The position numbers were made by a program, and so were the translations under genes. The notes beneath the pieces were generated by a model that made no database searches, was not told where the DNA came from, and saw only the letters and a program-made list of their open reading frames with translations. Shown here in pieces: positions 9,658-20,400 of a stretch of 64,000 nt of DNA; the stretch's first letter is position 1; each line of letters opens with the position of its first letter. Location of the stretch: the NCBI GenBank assembly GCA_032718475.1, contig JAUCBJ010007426.1, positions 124,001 through 188,000 on the forward strand. The letters run 5' to 3'. This DNA is from Nemertoderma westbladi (lineage: Eukaryota > Xenacoelomorpha > Nemertodermatida > Nemertodermatidae).

Positions 9658-9898
9658 GCTTAGGTTTATACTGTATATTAATTCATTTTGGTCGCATATG
9701 ACCGTAATTAATCAATAATATTTAACTCGAATGATATTACTATATCTATAGTTCATCCGCTTTAAATAAAGCCAGTAAAATATTGATCCCACACATATAC
9801 TGTAGAAGATGCTGGCAATGAACGTGGTCACAGATGTCTATAATTTAACATTATACTGTATGTACAAAGGAGTCAAGTAGAGAGAGCGAGCTTTAATA
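9658..9898. other. Intergenic leader before structural genes
   Basis: AT-rich gap with three TATACTGTA-like words at about 9667, 9798 and 9853. The same word is common elsewhere in the window, so a promoter role is not established. Confidence 0.3.
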
Positions 9899-10771
9899 AT
9901 GGCCACAGATACATATATCACTCTACTGTCAGATAGCTCATTGAACACTTATCCCAATAATAATCCTAGTGAGTTTACTGTTGATTTAGCCGAAGAATTA
10001 TATATTGGTCCAAATGCCAAAATTGGACTTGCCGAACTTCAATACCAAGCAACATACAGTAATATTACGCTGCAAACTCAAATTTCGCTGTCAATCGGAG
10101 TAGATGCAAAAGATGCCAAATTATATAGTTTATTTCCTGGTATGCATAACTCTATTCAAGTGATTATTGATGATATAAATAAACTGTTTAATTCTGAAGC
10201 GAAATATAGAGATTTCGAATTCATTTTTAATACAAATAATTCTAGAATTAAATTTAAATTTCCTAAAAAGTTGAAAAAAATACAATTAAGTCTACGCGGC
10301 GATTTAATACAAATTCTAGGCTTAAAACCGTTATTGGATCGGAATCATCCGGATATTCCGAATTGGGATATATACAGTACCACTACAGTAGATGAATTAA
10401 GCAATATAGAACAGCCGATATTAATTTTAAATTATAGCGGGCCAAAAATTTCGGAAATTGGCATTTTAGATTTTCCAGCTCCCACAAATATAACACGTAA
10501 TAAAGACACTATCTTTATATACACAGATATTATTAAGAGCTCATTTGTTGGCGACGCTTTAGCTCCGCTCTTAAGAACCTGCCCTTTAACGCAATTAAAT
10601 CGAAAATATATTAATCACGAATACGAGAGCATTTGCTATTTCCCATTGTTGAATAAAAAACTAAAAACAATCTTAATTACTTTACGTGACGGCCAAGGCC
10701 AATTAATTAACTTCAGCGGAGGTCGCACTGTTATAACACTTAAGTTAATACGGGGTGGCGGTGATGGATGA
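9899..10771 (+). CDS. Polinton structural-type protein, copy 1 (minor capsid/penton candidate)
   Basis: A 290-aa protein starting ATDTYITLLSDSS. It has the architecture of the Polinton FY-x-TLPSNS family: an N-terminal TLLSDSSLNTYPNNNPSEFTV block, then IGLAELQYQ, and a C-terminal GGRTVITLKL ending. This family is commonly found beside Polinton capsid genes, and a minor capsid or penton role is my inference. It is paralogous to the next gene, which it overlaps by 8 bp (stop at 10769-10771, next ATG at 10764). No lesions. Confidence 0.7.
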   Translation: MATDTYITLLSDSSLNTYPNNNPSEFTVDLAEELYIGPNAKIGLAELQYQATYSNITLQTQISLSIGVDAKDAKLYSLFPGMHNSIQVIIDDINKLFNSEAKYRDFEFIFNTNNSRIKFKFPKKLKKIQLSLRGDLIQILGLKPLLDRNHPDIPNWDIYSTTTVDELSNIEQPILILNYSGPKISEIGILDFPAPTNITRNKDTIFIYTDIIKSSFVGDALAPLLRTCPLTQLNRKYINHEYESICYFPLLNKKLKTILITLRDGQGQLINFSGGRTVITLKLIRGGGDG

Positions 10772-11621
10772 GTTCTACGTAAGGCTGCCGAGTAACTCAT
10801 GTCCAATTGATTTTCCTCGCAATAGCGCTAGTAATTATCAGATAAATTTCCACGGCGCCTTACCTATAAATCCAAACGAAAACTGGGTGGTAGGTATAAA
10901 AAGTATATTTTACTTAGCAACGTTGCCGTCCATGTATAACAATGTAGAGAATGTTATTTTATTAAAAAAAGGGAAAAAAATTTTTGAGGATACACTTCCA
11001 TCTGGTTTATTCTACAGTATCAACGACATTATAGATTATTTTAACACGGGGACATTGAAAGATAAATTACAAATAGTTGAAAATACTCAGCAAAATAGAT
11101 TGCAATTTATTTTAGGGAAAACTGTGCGAGAGTTATTTATAGGTCAACAATTAGCCTATTATTTTGGAATTACTGAAAATAATCTCGGCGCGAATTTAAA
11201 TCCAAATTTTAAAATTATTTTGAAGACGAAAAATAATATAAAGGGTTATTTAATAAAGGTTATCGGAAATGGAGAAAAAGCTTACCAGATGGTATTTTTA
11301 TGCCCTCAACCGCCCAACTCTATTCCAGAACCTAAATTGAACATGTACGTGACTACTAATATAATTGAAAATCAATATATTAACGACTTTGGTTTAGCTT
11401 TACTTCGTCGTGTTGCGATACCTGATGATGTGAAATATGGTAGCGTAATAAATAAAGAATTTGTCAAGGATACAATTCATTATATCCCTGTAAAAAAATC
11501 ATATAAGATAACATACATTCATATTGAAATAACAGACAAAGAAGGAAAAGATTTGAATTTTGAATACGGGACAACTTGTATTACCTTACACTTTAAACAA
11601 ATAAATTCAAATGGATTCTGA
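10764..11621 (+). CDS. Polinton structural-type protein, copy 2 (minor capsid/penton candidate)
   Basis: A 285-aa paralogue of the preceding gene and closer to the family consensus: DEFYVRLPSNSCPIDFP at the start, WVVGIKSIFY near residue 45, and YGTTCITLHF at the end. Start chosen at the ATG of MDEFYV rather than the upstream GTG. Overlapping starts and stops with both neighbours (next gene ATG at 11611) suggest one late transcript or read-through. Probable virion component; the exact position in the capsid is inferred. Confidence 0.72.
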   Translation: MDEFYVRLPSNSCPIDFPRNSASNYQINFHGALPINPNENWVVGIKSIFYLATLPSMYNNVENVILLKKGKKIFEDTLPSGLFYSINDIIDYFNTGTLKDKLQIVENTQQNRLQFILGKTVRELFIGQQLAYYFGITENNLGANLNPNFKIILKTKNNIKGYLIKVIGNGEKAYQMVFLCPQPPNSIPEPKLNMYVTTNIIENQYINDFGLALLRRVAIPDDVKYGSVINKEFVKDTIHYIPVKKSYKITYIHIEITDKEGKDLNFEYGTTCITLHFKQINSNGF

Positions 11622-12171
11622 TTTATTTCAAAGATACAGTAAACCTCAATATGGGGGATCAGACTCTAATCTTGCTGTTTTTAAAGGGGGAAGAAGTACC
11701 AGAGGCTCGACGCAAGTTCCTGTTTTTCGTGGTGGTTCATATATTGACCCTTACGGTCAACAAATTGGCTCATTTGGTCCAAACTTAAAACAACGTCGTT
11801 TTCAGCGTTATCGTAGAGGTATGCAGGCAAATCAACACGGAGAAGGTATATTTACAGACGCTTTATCTACATTGAAAAAATTTGGTAAGCCATTAGCTAA
11901 AAAAGTTTTACAGAAAGCTTTACCATTTACCACAAAATTTATGAGACAACACGTAATACCAAAAGGTAAGCGAGTCTTACATCAGCAGGTTAATACGGTT
12001 ATTAATAAAGCATTAAATAAAATGAAACCGTCAACAAGGTCGGTTGTAGAAAAAGTTTATAGAGATTTAAAGCGACCCGCTAGACCAATGTCTATGAACA
12101 TACATCATCGACGTAGTAAAAAGAGAAATATAAAAGGCAAACTGAAACACTGCGAAAAAAGTATTTTTTAA
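11611..12171 (+). CDS. Basic Gly/Arg-rich core-like protein
   Basis: A 186-aa protein. The N-terminal 65 residues are glycine-rich (PQYGG, FKGG, VFRGG) and the rest is strongly basic with possible amphipathic helices (TLKKFGKPLAKKVLQKAL), ending RRSKKRNIKGKL. This resembles adenovirus-type DNA-condensing or membrane-active minor proteins (pVI/pX type), an assignment by style and position rather than by clear homology. It overlaps the upstream gene by 11 bp and the capsid gene starts 3 bases after it ends, which argues for a role in the particle. Confidence 0.65.
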   Translation: MDSDLFQRYSKPQYGGSDSNLAVFKGGRSTRGSTQVPVFRGGSYIDPYGQQIGSFGPNLKQRRFQRYRRGMQANQHGEGIFTDALSTLKKFGKPLAKKVLQKALPFTTKFMRQHVIPKGKRVLHQQVNTVINKALNKMKPSTRSVVEKVYRDLKRPARPMSMNIHHRRSKKRNIKGKLKHCEKSIF

Positions 12172-12173
12172 TA

Positions 12174-13433
12174 ATGTCAATTATTAAGGAATTAGATTTA
12201 TTTTCTACACATCCAATACAGACTGAATTTAAAGCAAAACATTATGAAACAATTTACCCCGTATCTAATCTCAGAAGTGAATCTAGGGAGGTCACCTTCC
12301 TTGTACCCAGATCCAATGAATTCTATACGAAACTGCAAGACGCGTTATTAATTACAAAATGTACAGTACGTTGGGATAGACGACTTGAAAACTCCCATAT
12401 TTATATGCTGAATTACCCAGCTGAAACTATGTGGAGTGATATTAAAATAGACCTTAATGAGAAGCAGGTTGAAAATAGCAATAACCATTATTTCTACAAG
12501 TCGTACTTATCCAATTTATTATTTACAACTTACGAGGATAAAAATGGGCTACTGGGTGCTGGTGGCTTTCATCAACCTTTATCTGAACATGGAAATGAAA
12601 TTGATCCCGGCGCGCATCCTATTGCTGACGCCTTTAGTAAACAAATGCAATTTGTAAGTGGATTGACGATTGATTTTGATACTGAAACTAAAATAATACA
12701 ACCTGGGTATGATTTAAGAATGCATTTTAGAAAAGTATCAAATTCGTTTATTTTTAAAATCACACCAAACGCAAACGCCGTAACAAATCTTCGACTAGAA
12801 TTAGATGAAATAAAAATTCTAATCCCTAGAATGGAGGTTAATCCGGTAATAGAAAGCAGTCACCTAAAAGGTTTAGAGAGCTACGATATTGAATATCAAT
12901 TTCAAAAGAAAGAGGTGACTACATTTACTATTCCAGCTCAAACCACAAATTACACTCAAACAAACATATTTGATGGTAAAAAACCCAAATTAGTTATTAT
13001 TGGCTTCATAACAAATAACGCTTATTCGGGAGAATTAATTAGCAATCCCTTGAAATTTGAACATTTTAACCTTAGACGCGCGGAACTGATTGTAGACGGT
13101 CTTCCAGTAGGGGGTGTAATATACGAACCTAATTTTACAGATGGAACATATATTTTTGAGTATACTCAATTAATGAAGAACATTAATACATATATTAACG
13201 GTTATGGGGGTAATAATATAGACCATGAAACCTACTTAGGTAATTGTCCCATCCTATCCTGGGACCTAACCGCTGACGGCTACGTTAGAGATCCGCAACC
13301 GTCGATATATACTAACGGTCAATTAAAATTAAGATTTGCTGAACCGTTGGTTGAAACCATAAATGTAATCGTTTTTAATATTTATGATCAATCATTAAGT
13401 TTAAATAGCAGGAAAGAAATACATATCGATTAA
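12174..13433 (+). CDS. Polinton major capsid protein
   Basis: A 419-aa protein I recognise as the Polinton major capsid family (often labelled F54H12.2-like in animal genomes). The N-terminus (ELDLFSTHPIQTEF) is followed by a VTFLVPRS-YTKLQDALLITK strand region. Conserved later blocks are IPRMEVNPVI, FNLRRAELIVDGLPV and LGNCPILSWDLTAD, and the end is LVETINVIVFNIYDQS. Family knowledge says these proteins adopt a double jelly-roll hexon fold that builds icosahedral shells. The gene is uninterrupted. It is followed 2 bp later by the start of the protease gene, now cut by the BEL element. Confidence 0.87.
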   Translation: MSIIKELDLFSTHPIQTEFKAKHYETIYPVSNLRSESREVTFLVPRSNEFYTKLQDALLITKCTVRWDRRLENSHIYMLNYPAETMWSDIKIDLNEKQVENSNNHYFYKSYLSNLLFTTYEDKNGLLGAGGFHQPLSEHGNEIDPGAHPIADAFSKQMQFVSGLTIDFDTETKIIQPGYDLRMHFRKVSNSFIFKITPNANAVTNLRLELDEIKILIPRMEVNPVIESSHLKGLESYDIEYQFQKKEVTTFTIPAQTTNYTQTNIFDGKKPKLVIIGFITNNAYSGELISNPLKFEHFNLRRAELIVDGLPVGGVIYEPNFTDGTYIFEYTQLMKNINTYINGYGGNNIDHETYLGNCPILSWDLTADGYVRDPQPSIYTNGQLKLRFAEPLVETINVIVFNIYDQSLSLNSRKEIHID

Positions 13434-13435
13434 GT

Positions 13436-13455
13436 ATGTTATCTACAGAGGACCT
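13436..13455 (+). pseudogene. 5' fragment of split Polinton protease gene
   Basis: The ATG at 13436 opens a frame of six full codons before the BEL 5' LTR begins at 13456. The last five bases (GACCT, 13451-13455) are the target duplication repeated at 26960-26964. Counted across one copy of the duplication, this frame is the same as that of the protease body at 26960-27397, so this is its original start. The insertion separates it from the rest by 13.5 kb. Confidence 0.85.
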
Positions 13456-13993
13456 TGTTAGCTTATTCAATCCCGCCAACACCCCATAAAGTTATAAGCC
13501 GATAAGCAATATTGGGAGCCACGAGATTGGGCAATTAACCAACTCGTGCCATCCCAATGAGAGTGGGAAGGAAGCACACAATAGAGGGTCAGGGGCCAAA
13601 CCCCTAACCCAAGGAGAACAGGTGGAGTGAACGGGAATACTCCACGGGGCGCCAACAAGGGTATTAACCAATCAGAGGGGGGAATGGCATCGATTGAGTA
13701 GCAGTAAGGCCACCGTGCAATATAACCAATAACCTATTAATCAGTGATTCAGTTATCTCAGTGCAGCAGTGCTAGCGTAGGGTACAGCCAATTAGTTTAG
13801 TTAGGGGATCACGGGACTTTAGTTACCGTATCCCGCCTACCGTATAATTCACAATATATCTATATCCTATAACCTATTATTATACACCGAACTTCAGAAC
13901 TCAGTTATCTTTATTTCACTCTTATACACGGCGGGGACGCGTGGACTAAATACCACATCGGATAAATCGGGATCCCTCCTGGATCCCGTCACA
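13456..13993 (+). repeat. BEL 5' LTR
   Basis: Direct copy of 26422-26959. TG...CA ends. By eye only two differences are seen, both in the last 40 bp, implying a recent insertion. Confidence 0.95.
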
Positions 13994-14072
13994 GTAACTA
14001 AAGCCGAGCTGCCGCCCTAGTTAAACTCTAAGAACTGCAACCTAGCTAGCCGAATCATCAGCCACAAACGAG

Positions 14073-16751
14073 ATGAGTGAATCGGGCGAGACACCGACGC
14101 GGACCCCGGACGAAGACCTAACGATCCGCGAGGCCGCGACCAAACGATACAGGCCCACGACGCCGGAGCCATCGATAACGGGCGAACCGGAAGCACAGGA
14201 CGAGGAGGGCCTGGAACCCGAAGTCGAGCCAAGAGAGAGAGAGAGCGAGATGGAGGGAGAGGGAGATGAGTCGACACGGGACGGAGAACGGCGCGCCGAT
14301 GTCGCCGGCCAGCTACCGGCCGAGGGCGACGAGCGGCCCACCGAAACGGCGACGGTGGGGCCGACGGTGCGACGCCGGACACGAAGAGACGGAGGAGAGA
14401 TCGGTACCGATGTCGCCGGCCAGCTACAGGCCGAGGGCGACGGACGGCCCACCGGAACGGCGACGGTGGAGCCGCCGGTACGACGTCGGACCCGGAGGGA
14501 CGGAGGAGAGGTCGGCGACGAGGACGTCGGGGTTTCTGAGCGACTTCGACGGGCCTACAACGCGACCCGGAAGCTGATAAACGACGCCAAGAAGGAAGGG
14601 GCGAAGGTAGACGAGGTGAGACTGAGAAAGCGACTAGGTGAGTCGGATAGACACTTAAATTACCTAATACGTTTTGGGCAGAGAGAACTGGCTGGGGAGA
14701 GAGCAGAAAGGATAGCCGGCGAACTGTTTGAACTATGGGAGTGTGGGAGTATGGAACCTAGTGTAGCGCCAGTGTACATAGGGCCATACTTGGTCGATGC
14801 CCGGGGAGTAAAACCAGTGGGTTGGAGGGGACTCGAAGGGGGCGAATCCGAGGTTAACCCCGAGGATTCGGCCTCGTCGGTCGGAGAAAGCTCCGGGAGG
14901 CCGGGGAAAGTTAGTAGGTCGGGAAGGCGGGGGAAGTCCGTCGTAACCGATAAGTCTGTTACATCCTCCGCGAAAGAAAGAGTGGTGAGAGAGATAGGTG
15001 CCGCATATCGCCTCGACGTGGCAGAGCAAGGTCAGAAGGAAATGGAGGAACGGCTAGAAGAGGGGAGAGCGCGGTTAGCGAGGGAAGCGGCATTGATTAA
15101 AGAGAACGGTGAGAGGGTCGAAAGGGCTTTGAGGAGCCTTAGGGAGAGTGACGAAATAGAGGAAAAGGAGTGTAGAGAGCGTGAGGCTAGGGAGGAAAGG
15201 GAACGCAGAGAGCGTGAGGCAAGGGAGGACGAGGAACGCAAGGAACGTGAGGCGAGAAGGGAAAAGGAACGCAAGGAATATGAGGCAAGAAAGGAAAAGG
15301 AACGCAAAGAACGTGAGGCGAGACGAAGGGAGAACGCTAGGAGTGTAGTAGAGTCGGCCAGACGGGACAGCCAGGAGAGTGAGGAGAGAGGGGCAAAGGC
15401 TGAGCGAGAGTTAAGGGAATTAGAGAAACGCCAAGGTGTATCGGCAAAAAATAAGATTAGACGGGCGCACGAGCTGGAATTGGTCCGAGTGTTGCCGTCT
15501 GAAAGCGGGGCCGGCTCGAGTATTTTTGAGGAGCCAGGAGCCGTAGACACGTTCATTAACACCCCACTGACAGGGACCGCACGACAGACCCAAAACTGGT
15601 GTAACCGTACGGGCGGGGGGGGTAATAATAATAATGGTACAGTAGACGTTGTTGATATTAATAGTACCGTATGGGATAACGCTAATCAAACCTTTATTAC
15701 AGGAAATACTTTGCCTAGTGGTAGTAATTTAAATTTAAATCAGAACAATCCCAGTGTTAATGTAGAAAATAATCCTAATATTGATGTAGTTACGCAAAAT
15801 AATTCAAATAATCAAAATAATAACTCGAATTCGGACCTACAAAATAACTTAAATAACGCAATTACACAGAATAATTCGAATAATTCAAATAATGATCTTA
15901 GCCCGAATTTACAAAATAATTCAGATAACGTAGTCGCGCAGAATAATACAAATGATTTTGTTTCAAATGAGCAAATTAATTCCGTTTCCAATAAGGGTGC
16001 TATTAATGTAAACACGTCGGGCCTACGTAACCAGGGAGCAGAGGGCCTGGTAGGCCACGTAGTTAGTAGACAGGGAGCAGAGGGCCTGGTAGGCCACGTA
16101 GTTAGTAGACAGGGAGCAGAGGGCCTGGTAGGCCACGTAGTTAGTAGACAGGGAGCAGAGGGCCTGGTAGGCCACGTAGTTAGTAGACAGGGAGCAGAGG
16201 GCCTGGTAGGCCGCGTAGTTGGTAGGCAGGGAGTAGAGGGCCTGGAAGGCCACGCAATAGCAGAGGGAGAGGCGGGGGTGAATAGACCCGACTGTGGTAG
16301 GGTTGATGTGTCGACTAGAGAGATATATAGTAGCGGGGCGAGAGGTAGCGAAGTAGAATGTAGCGAGTGGGGGGGGGCTACAAGGGCCCCACAACAGAGA
16401 GTTAGCGGCGAGAGGGGGGGGGGGCAGAGAGTGTCCCACAGCCGTCAGCGGACAATGCGAGGGCCGAACAGGGTAAACCGCAACAACCGGCGACGGAAAG
16501 TAATAGGGGGATTGCGAGTATCCCCAGCGACGTGCGATCGAGCAGAGAAAGACAGGTTGACGTCGCGGGAGGGCAGACGGAGCGTCGAGCCCGATCAGAG
16601 GAGGAAAGAAGAAGAGTGGGGTTTAACCGGGAGGTCGACGAGAGATCTCGTGAGCGGGAATATTCCACTGATAGGAGAAGAGAGGAAGAGAGTAGTAGAA
16701 GTATCGCCGCAAACGATAGAAGAGCGAGGACGGACAGCGAGCCGTCGGTAG
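14073..16751 (+). CDS. BEL N-terminal polyprotein region: disordered, coiled-coil, Asn-rich
   Basis: An 892-codon frame starting MSESGETPTR. In order: an acidic/arginine-rich low-complexity segment with two copies of a DVAGQL-AEGD block; a small folded-looking region (about 150-260) with RKRLGESDRHLNYLIRFGQ; a long charged coiled coil of EREAREE-type repeats (about 330-460); an asparagine-rich stretch (about 510-650); and five to six 13-residue repeats of QGAEGLVGHVVSR (DNA 16031-16250). From a poly-G run at 16414-16424 onward the likely coding frame moves to the one open at 16532-17305, so the last ~110 codons here are probably not genuine. Function unknown; by position an extended gag. Confidence 0.65.
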   Translation: MSESGETPTRTPDEDLTIREAATKRYRPTTPEPSITGEPEAQDEEGLEPEVEPRERESEMEGEGDESTRDGERRADVAGQLPAEGDERPTETATVGPTVRRRTRRDGGEIGTDVAGQLQAEGDGRPTGTATVEPPVRRRTRRDGGEVGDEDVGVSERLRRAYNATRKLINDAKKEGAKVDEVRLRKRLGESDRHLNYLIRFGQRELAGERAERIAGELFELWECGSMEPSVAPVYIGPYLVDARGVKPVGWRGLEGGESEVNPEDSASSVGESSGRPGKVSRSGRRGKSVVTDKSVTSSAKERVVREIGAAYRLDVAEQGQKEMEERLEEGRARLAREAALIKENGERVERALRSLRESDEIEEKECREREAREERERREREAREDEERKEREARREKERKEYEARKEKERKEREARRRENARSVVESARRDSQESEERGAKAERELRELEKRQGVSAKNKIRRAHELELVRVLPSESGAGSSIFEEPGAVDTFINTPLTGTARQTQNWCNRTGGGGNNNNGTVDVVDINSTVWDNANQTFITGNTLPSGSNLNLNQNNPSVNVENNPNIDVVTQNNSNNQNNNSNSDLQNNLNNAITQNNSNNSNNDLSPNLQNNSDNVVAQNNTNDFVSNEQINSVSNKGAINVNTSGLRNQGAEGLVGHVVSRQGAEGLVGHVVSRQGAEGLVGHVVSRQGAEGLVGHVVSRQGAEGLVGRVVGRQGVEGLEGHAIAEGEAGVNRPDCGRVDVSTREIYSSGARGSEVECSEWGGATRAPQQRVSGERGGGQRVSHSRQRTMRGPNRVNRNNRRRKVIGGLRVSPATCDRAEKDRLTSREGRRSVEPDQRRKEEEWGLTGRSTRDLVSGNIPLIGEERKRVVEVSPQTIEERGRTASRR
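16031..16250 (+). repeat. 39-bp in-frame tandem repeat in BEL N-terminal ORF
   Basis: Five near-identical copies plus a diverged sixth of a 39-bp unit encoding QGAEGLVGHVVSR. The unit length is a multiple of three, so copy-number change keeps frame. Confidence 0.93.
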
Positions 16752-17305
16752 TCGAGATGAGAACGGAGAGTCAGTGGGGTCGGACTCCGGGAGATTGCCG
16801 TCGCCCCGGAGGGATGCGATCCGGTGAGACGCATTACAAGCCGAGGGAGGGGTACGCGATGTACCGGTACGAAGATGAAAACAGTGGAGAGGGGGGTCGA
16901 AGAGAAACTTTCCGACGGAATATACCTACCGATCGAGAATACGGTAGCCGCGGGGAGGATTATTCGAGAAGAATAAACTTCGATCCCGAGCAACACATGC
17001 AGACTGTAGGGCATACTGTAGGTCTTACTGCACATACCGTAGGCCATACTGAGAGAGGCAATGTAGGCGATAGGATAGCGCGGACAACGGGATTAAACCC
17101 GGAAGTCGCGGAATACATACCGGCGAGTAGGCCAGAAGCTGATAGGCCTATACCGGTACCAGCACAGCAGTATGACTACAGCATGCAGGGACATAACATA
17201 TACCCAGGGGAGAGGGGAATTATTGCGGATAGGTGTATGGGCCCCAACATATTAACATCAACCCCAGTACCAGACATACCGGTGGGGGGGGGGGGGACAG
17301 GGTGA
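16425..17305 (+). CDS. BEL gag continuation in shifted frame (between two poly-G tracts)
   Basis: This frame is open from about 16406 to 17305. It encodes an Arg/Glu-rich and then Tyr/Pro-rich protein (for example RRINFDPEQHMQTVGHTVG and MYRYEDENSGEGG). It is entered after an 11-G run (16414-16424) and left at a 13-G run (17284-17296), beyond which the pol frame is open. The pol frame is also the frame of the 14073 ORF. The simplest reading is one ancestral long coding region whose frame is disturbed at two homopolymers, either true indels or sequencing errors. Confidence 0.55.
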
Positions 17306-17417
17306 CATTCCCCCATCACAATATCAACAATATACCCCGACAGGAACAAGAACAACGAGACCCCTAGATGAAAACAGGTCGTGTGATACAGACATATGGA
17401 GGGGGCCGCTACCCCCG

Positions 17418-20400
17418 ATGACATATCCGAGTCAGAGAAGATCAAGAAATAGGACGGACGAACCGCACCAGACAGGGGAAACTATACAGCACCCGTCGAA
17501 TCCATTAGAAGCGCAGGCAATGGGGATGGCCACGTTGATCGATGCGTTGAAAACGAGGATCGAATTACCACCCGTGGAACCGTTCAAATTCGATGGGAGC
17601 AGGCCGGAAGAATACTTACAGTTTCGGCGAATGTATAGTAACGAAATACTAACAAAAAACTTGACGCAGGCGGAGTGCCTAAAGTATCTACAAGTGTACA
17701 CGGGAGGCCCAGCGTACGACATCGTGAGGCAATATCAGGGAATAGAGGGCGGCTTCACGACAGCATGGCGGGCACTGGATAGGGAATACGGGCACCCGGC
17801 CAAGATCATCAGGCAAACGCTGAGAGGCATAACATCGGGTGGCCTACAGGATAATCCCGTTAGCATTAAGACGTTTGCTAACAAAGTCGAGAAGGCGCTG
17901 ATCGTGCTGAAGACGCTAGACGCGCCATACGAGCTCAACGCGTCCAATAACATCACCACGATAGCGCAGGCACTACCGAGCTGGCTGCGCAACAAATGGA
18001 GGAAGATCGCTTTCTCCACCCGAGATAAGAAGGGTGCGGAACCAGGTTTAGAAGAAATGTCAAACTTCTTAAATTACGAGGCTGAACTAATAACGGACCC
18101 AGTCTATAGTGAAGATAGCCTGGGAAAGGGACCAAAGACAGATCACTACAGGCCCAAACCAGAGCACAATACATCAAACGCGTTACCGAGACTCAGGCAA
18201 TCATTGCCATATGCAGCGACGCAGGGGACTGCAAGTCCACAGACAAGCGAAGATAAGACAACATCAAGGGACGGACAGGGGAACAATAACAACATGAATA
18301 AACATAACCCCAGTACGTCCAGTAGGCCAAATCCAGTCAATAAGAATAGTAGGGACTTTGGTACAAATATAACTGCGATACGCAATGCATTGTATAAAGA
18401 GGGCTACGACCCAAAGAGCAAATGCCAGTTACACGCAAATGCGCTTCATAAAACCATGAACTGCAGGTACTGGCAGGCGCTACCGAGGCAAGACCAGATA
18501 GATTACGCGTCGAGCAATAAAATCTGCTCGCGATGTGTAAAGAGTGGACACAAGGCCAGGGAATGCCAAGAGAAGCCGGTCAAGTTTGGCCAAAGGAGAG
18601 GCCAAACGATGGCAACGAGCACGGTAGGGGCGAAGAAGAGAGGCACGGTGTTACTTGGAGTAGTACCGGTGCGAGTGATCGGGGAAGGCAATCGATCAGT
18701 AACAACACTGATGCTGGTTGATAGCGGAGCTGCCTTCACATTAGTAGAGGAATGGGTAGCCGAAGAAATAGGATTGAGAACAAGGCCAAGCAGGATGGCG
18801 GTAACAACCATCTCTAGCAAAGATGAGATCCTAGAGATGAGGACAGGACGGTGCGCAATTGCAGCAGTAGCACCAGGATGCGATTATGGGGCAACCATCG
18901 ATCCCATCCAAGTAATAGAGTCAATTAACATCAATGCCAGGCGGCCAACCAACATCGAGGTCGAGCAATACAAATTCCTGGACGACATTGACTTCTCGAT
19001 CCCAGACGTGGACGTTAGGAAGGTATCCATCATAGTAGGAATGGACTGCCCGACGGCCCACGAAAGAATGCAAACGGTCTTCGGCGAAGACAAGCAGAGC
19101 GACCCGGTGGCTATACTAACGCCATTCGGGTGGACGTTGAGTGGTCCAATTAAGAGCAAGATACCATTCAGGATGTCGGAGACATCAGGATGCATGTTCG
19201 CGGGAACAATGCAGGAAATGGGTGATGAGGGAGCAGAGGAGCAGCTTAAAAGACTGCTCAGGCAGGACTTTGAGGGACTGAAAGAGACCGGGGTCGGGAC
19301 CTCGGTAGAAGACAAACAGGCTCTACAGAGCGTGGAGGAATCGATGACGTGTGATGAGGGGCGGTATACAATAGGAATGGTATGGAAACTACCGAAGATA
19401 CCGCTACCTGATAATAGAGGGATGGTACTCACGAGACTCCGCAAGCTGAAACAAACACTACAACGGAGCCCCGAGAAGAACGAGTACATTCACAAAACCA
19501 TTAAGAAGTACGTCGAGAAAGGATGGGCCGTGGAGTTACCGGTCGACGAGCCGAATACGGACAGGACATACTACCTGCCACTCCACGTAGCATTAGACCC
19601 AAAGAAAGGTAAACTGAGGATGGTAGTCGATGCATCGGCAAAGACCGACGGAAAATGCTTAAACGATTACCTGTTGGAAGGCCCAAATATTTACAATTCG
19701 GGCATAGAGGTGTTACTTAGGTTTCGGAATGGGAAACACGCCTTCACGTGTGACATAGAAGGCATGTTCAACCAAGTCCGAGTAACAGAGGAAGATAGCG
19801 ATAGTCAACGCTTCTTATGGTATAACGGCGAAGAAGAACCGCCGGTAATACCAGTGTATAAGATGGTAGTACAAAATATGGGGGCCAAGTCGTCCTCATT
19901 TACGACGACTATGGCAGTGAGAGACACGGTAAAGGGGAAGGAAGATAGATACAGCAGTAGGGCCGTCGATATGATCCGACGCGGCTTCTACGTAGACAAT
20001 GGTATGGAGTCTGGAAATACGGTTGAGGAGATACTGGAAACAGGGCGCGAGGTTCGCGACATCCTGAAAGGATCCGGCTTCAACCTGACCAAATTCCAAT
20101 CCAGTTCAGAAGAATTTATCAAGGAAATAGAAGACAAGAAACCAGGATCGACCATGGACAACCCTACAACAGCCAAAGGACAGGACATGGCGGTTAAGAG
20201 AACGGAATCCCAGCAGAAGGCATTGGGAATCGTGTGGGATAGGAAAACAGACGAACTGAAGTATCAGCTGAGCCAGGAGGGCGCAGACACCCATACGAAG
20301 AGGGGTTATGTATCGTATATAGCAAGGATATACGATCCCCTAGGCCTAGCATCCCCACTACTAGTCACGGGGAAACAGATACTCAAGAGAGTATATAAAT

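Noticed and set aside
5554-9898. TATACTGTA/TACAGTA words before several Polinton genes as a shared promoter
   Set aside because: The same words are frequent throughout host DNA in this window, so enrichment cannot be claimed by eye.
13467-13658. 63-aa minus-strand frame in the LTR, identical at 26433-26624
   Set aside because: It is simply the same LTR sequence twice; no protein features.
16000-16260. CRISPR-like array at the 39-bp repeat
   Set aside because: Direct tandem repeats without spacers, in frame within a coding region of an animal retrotransposon.
14017-16668. Several minus-strand frames opposite the BEL N-terminal ORF
   Set aside because: Shadows of a GC-rich, purine-biased coding strand; products are Ser/Pro/Leu low complexity.
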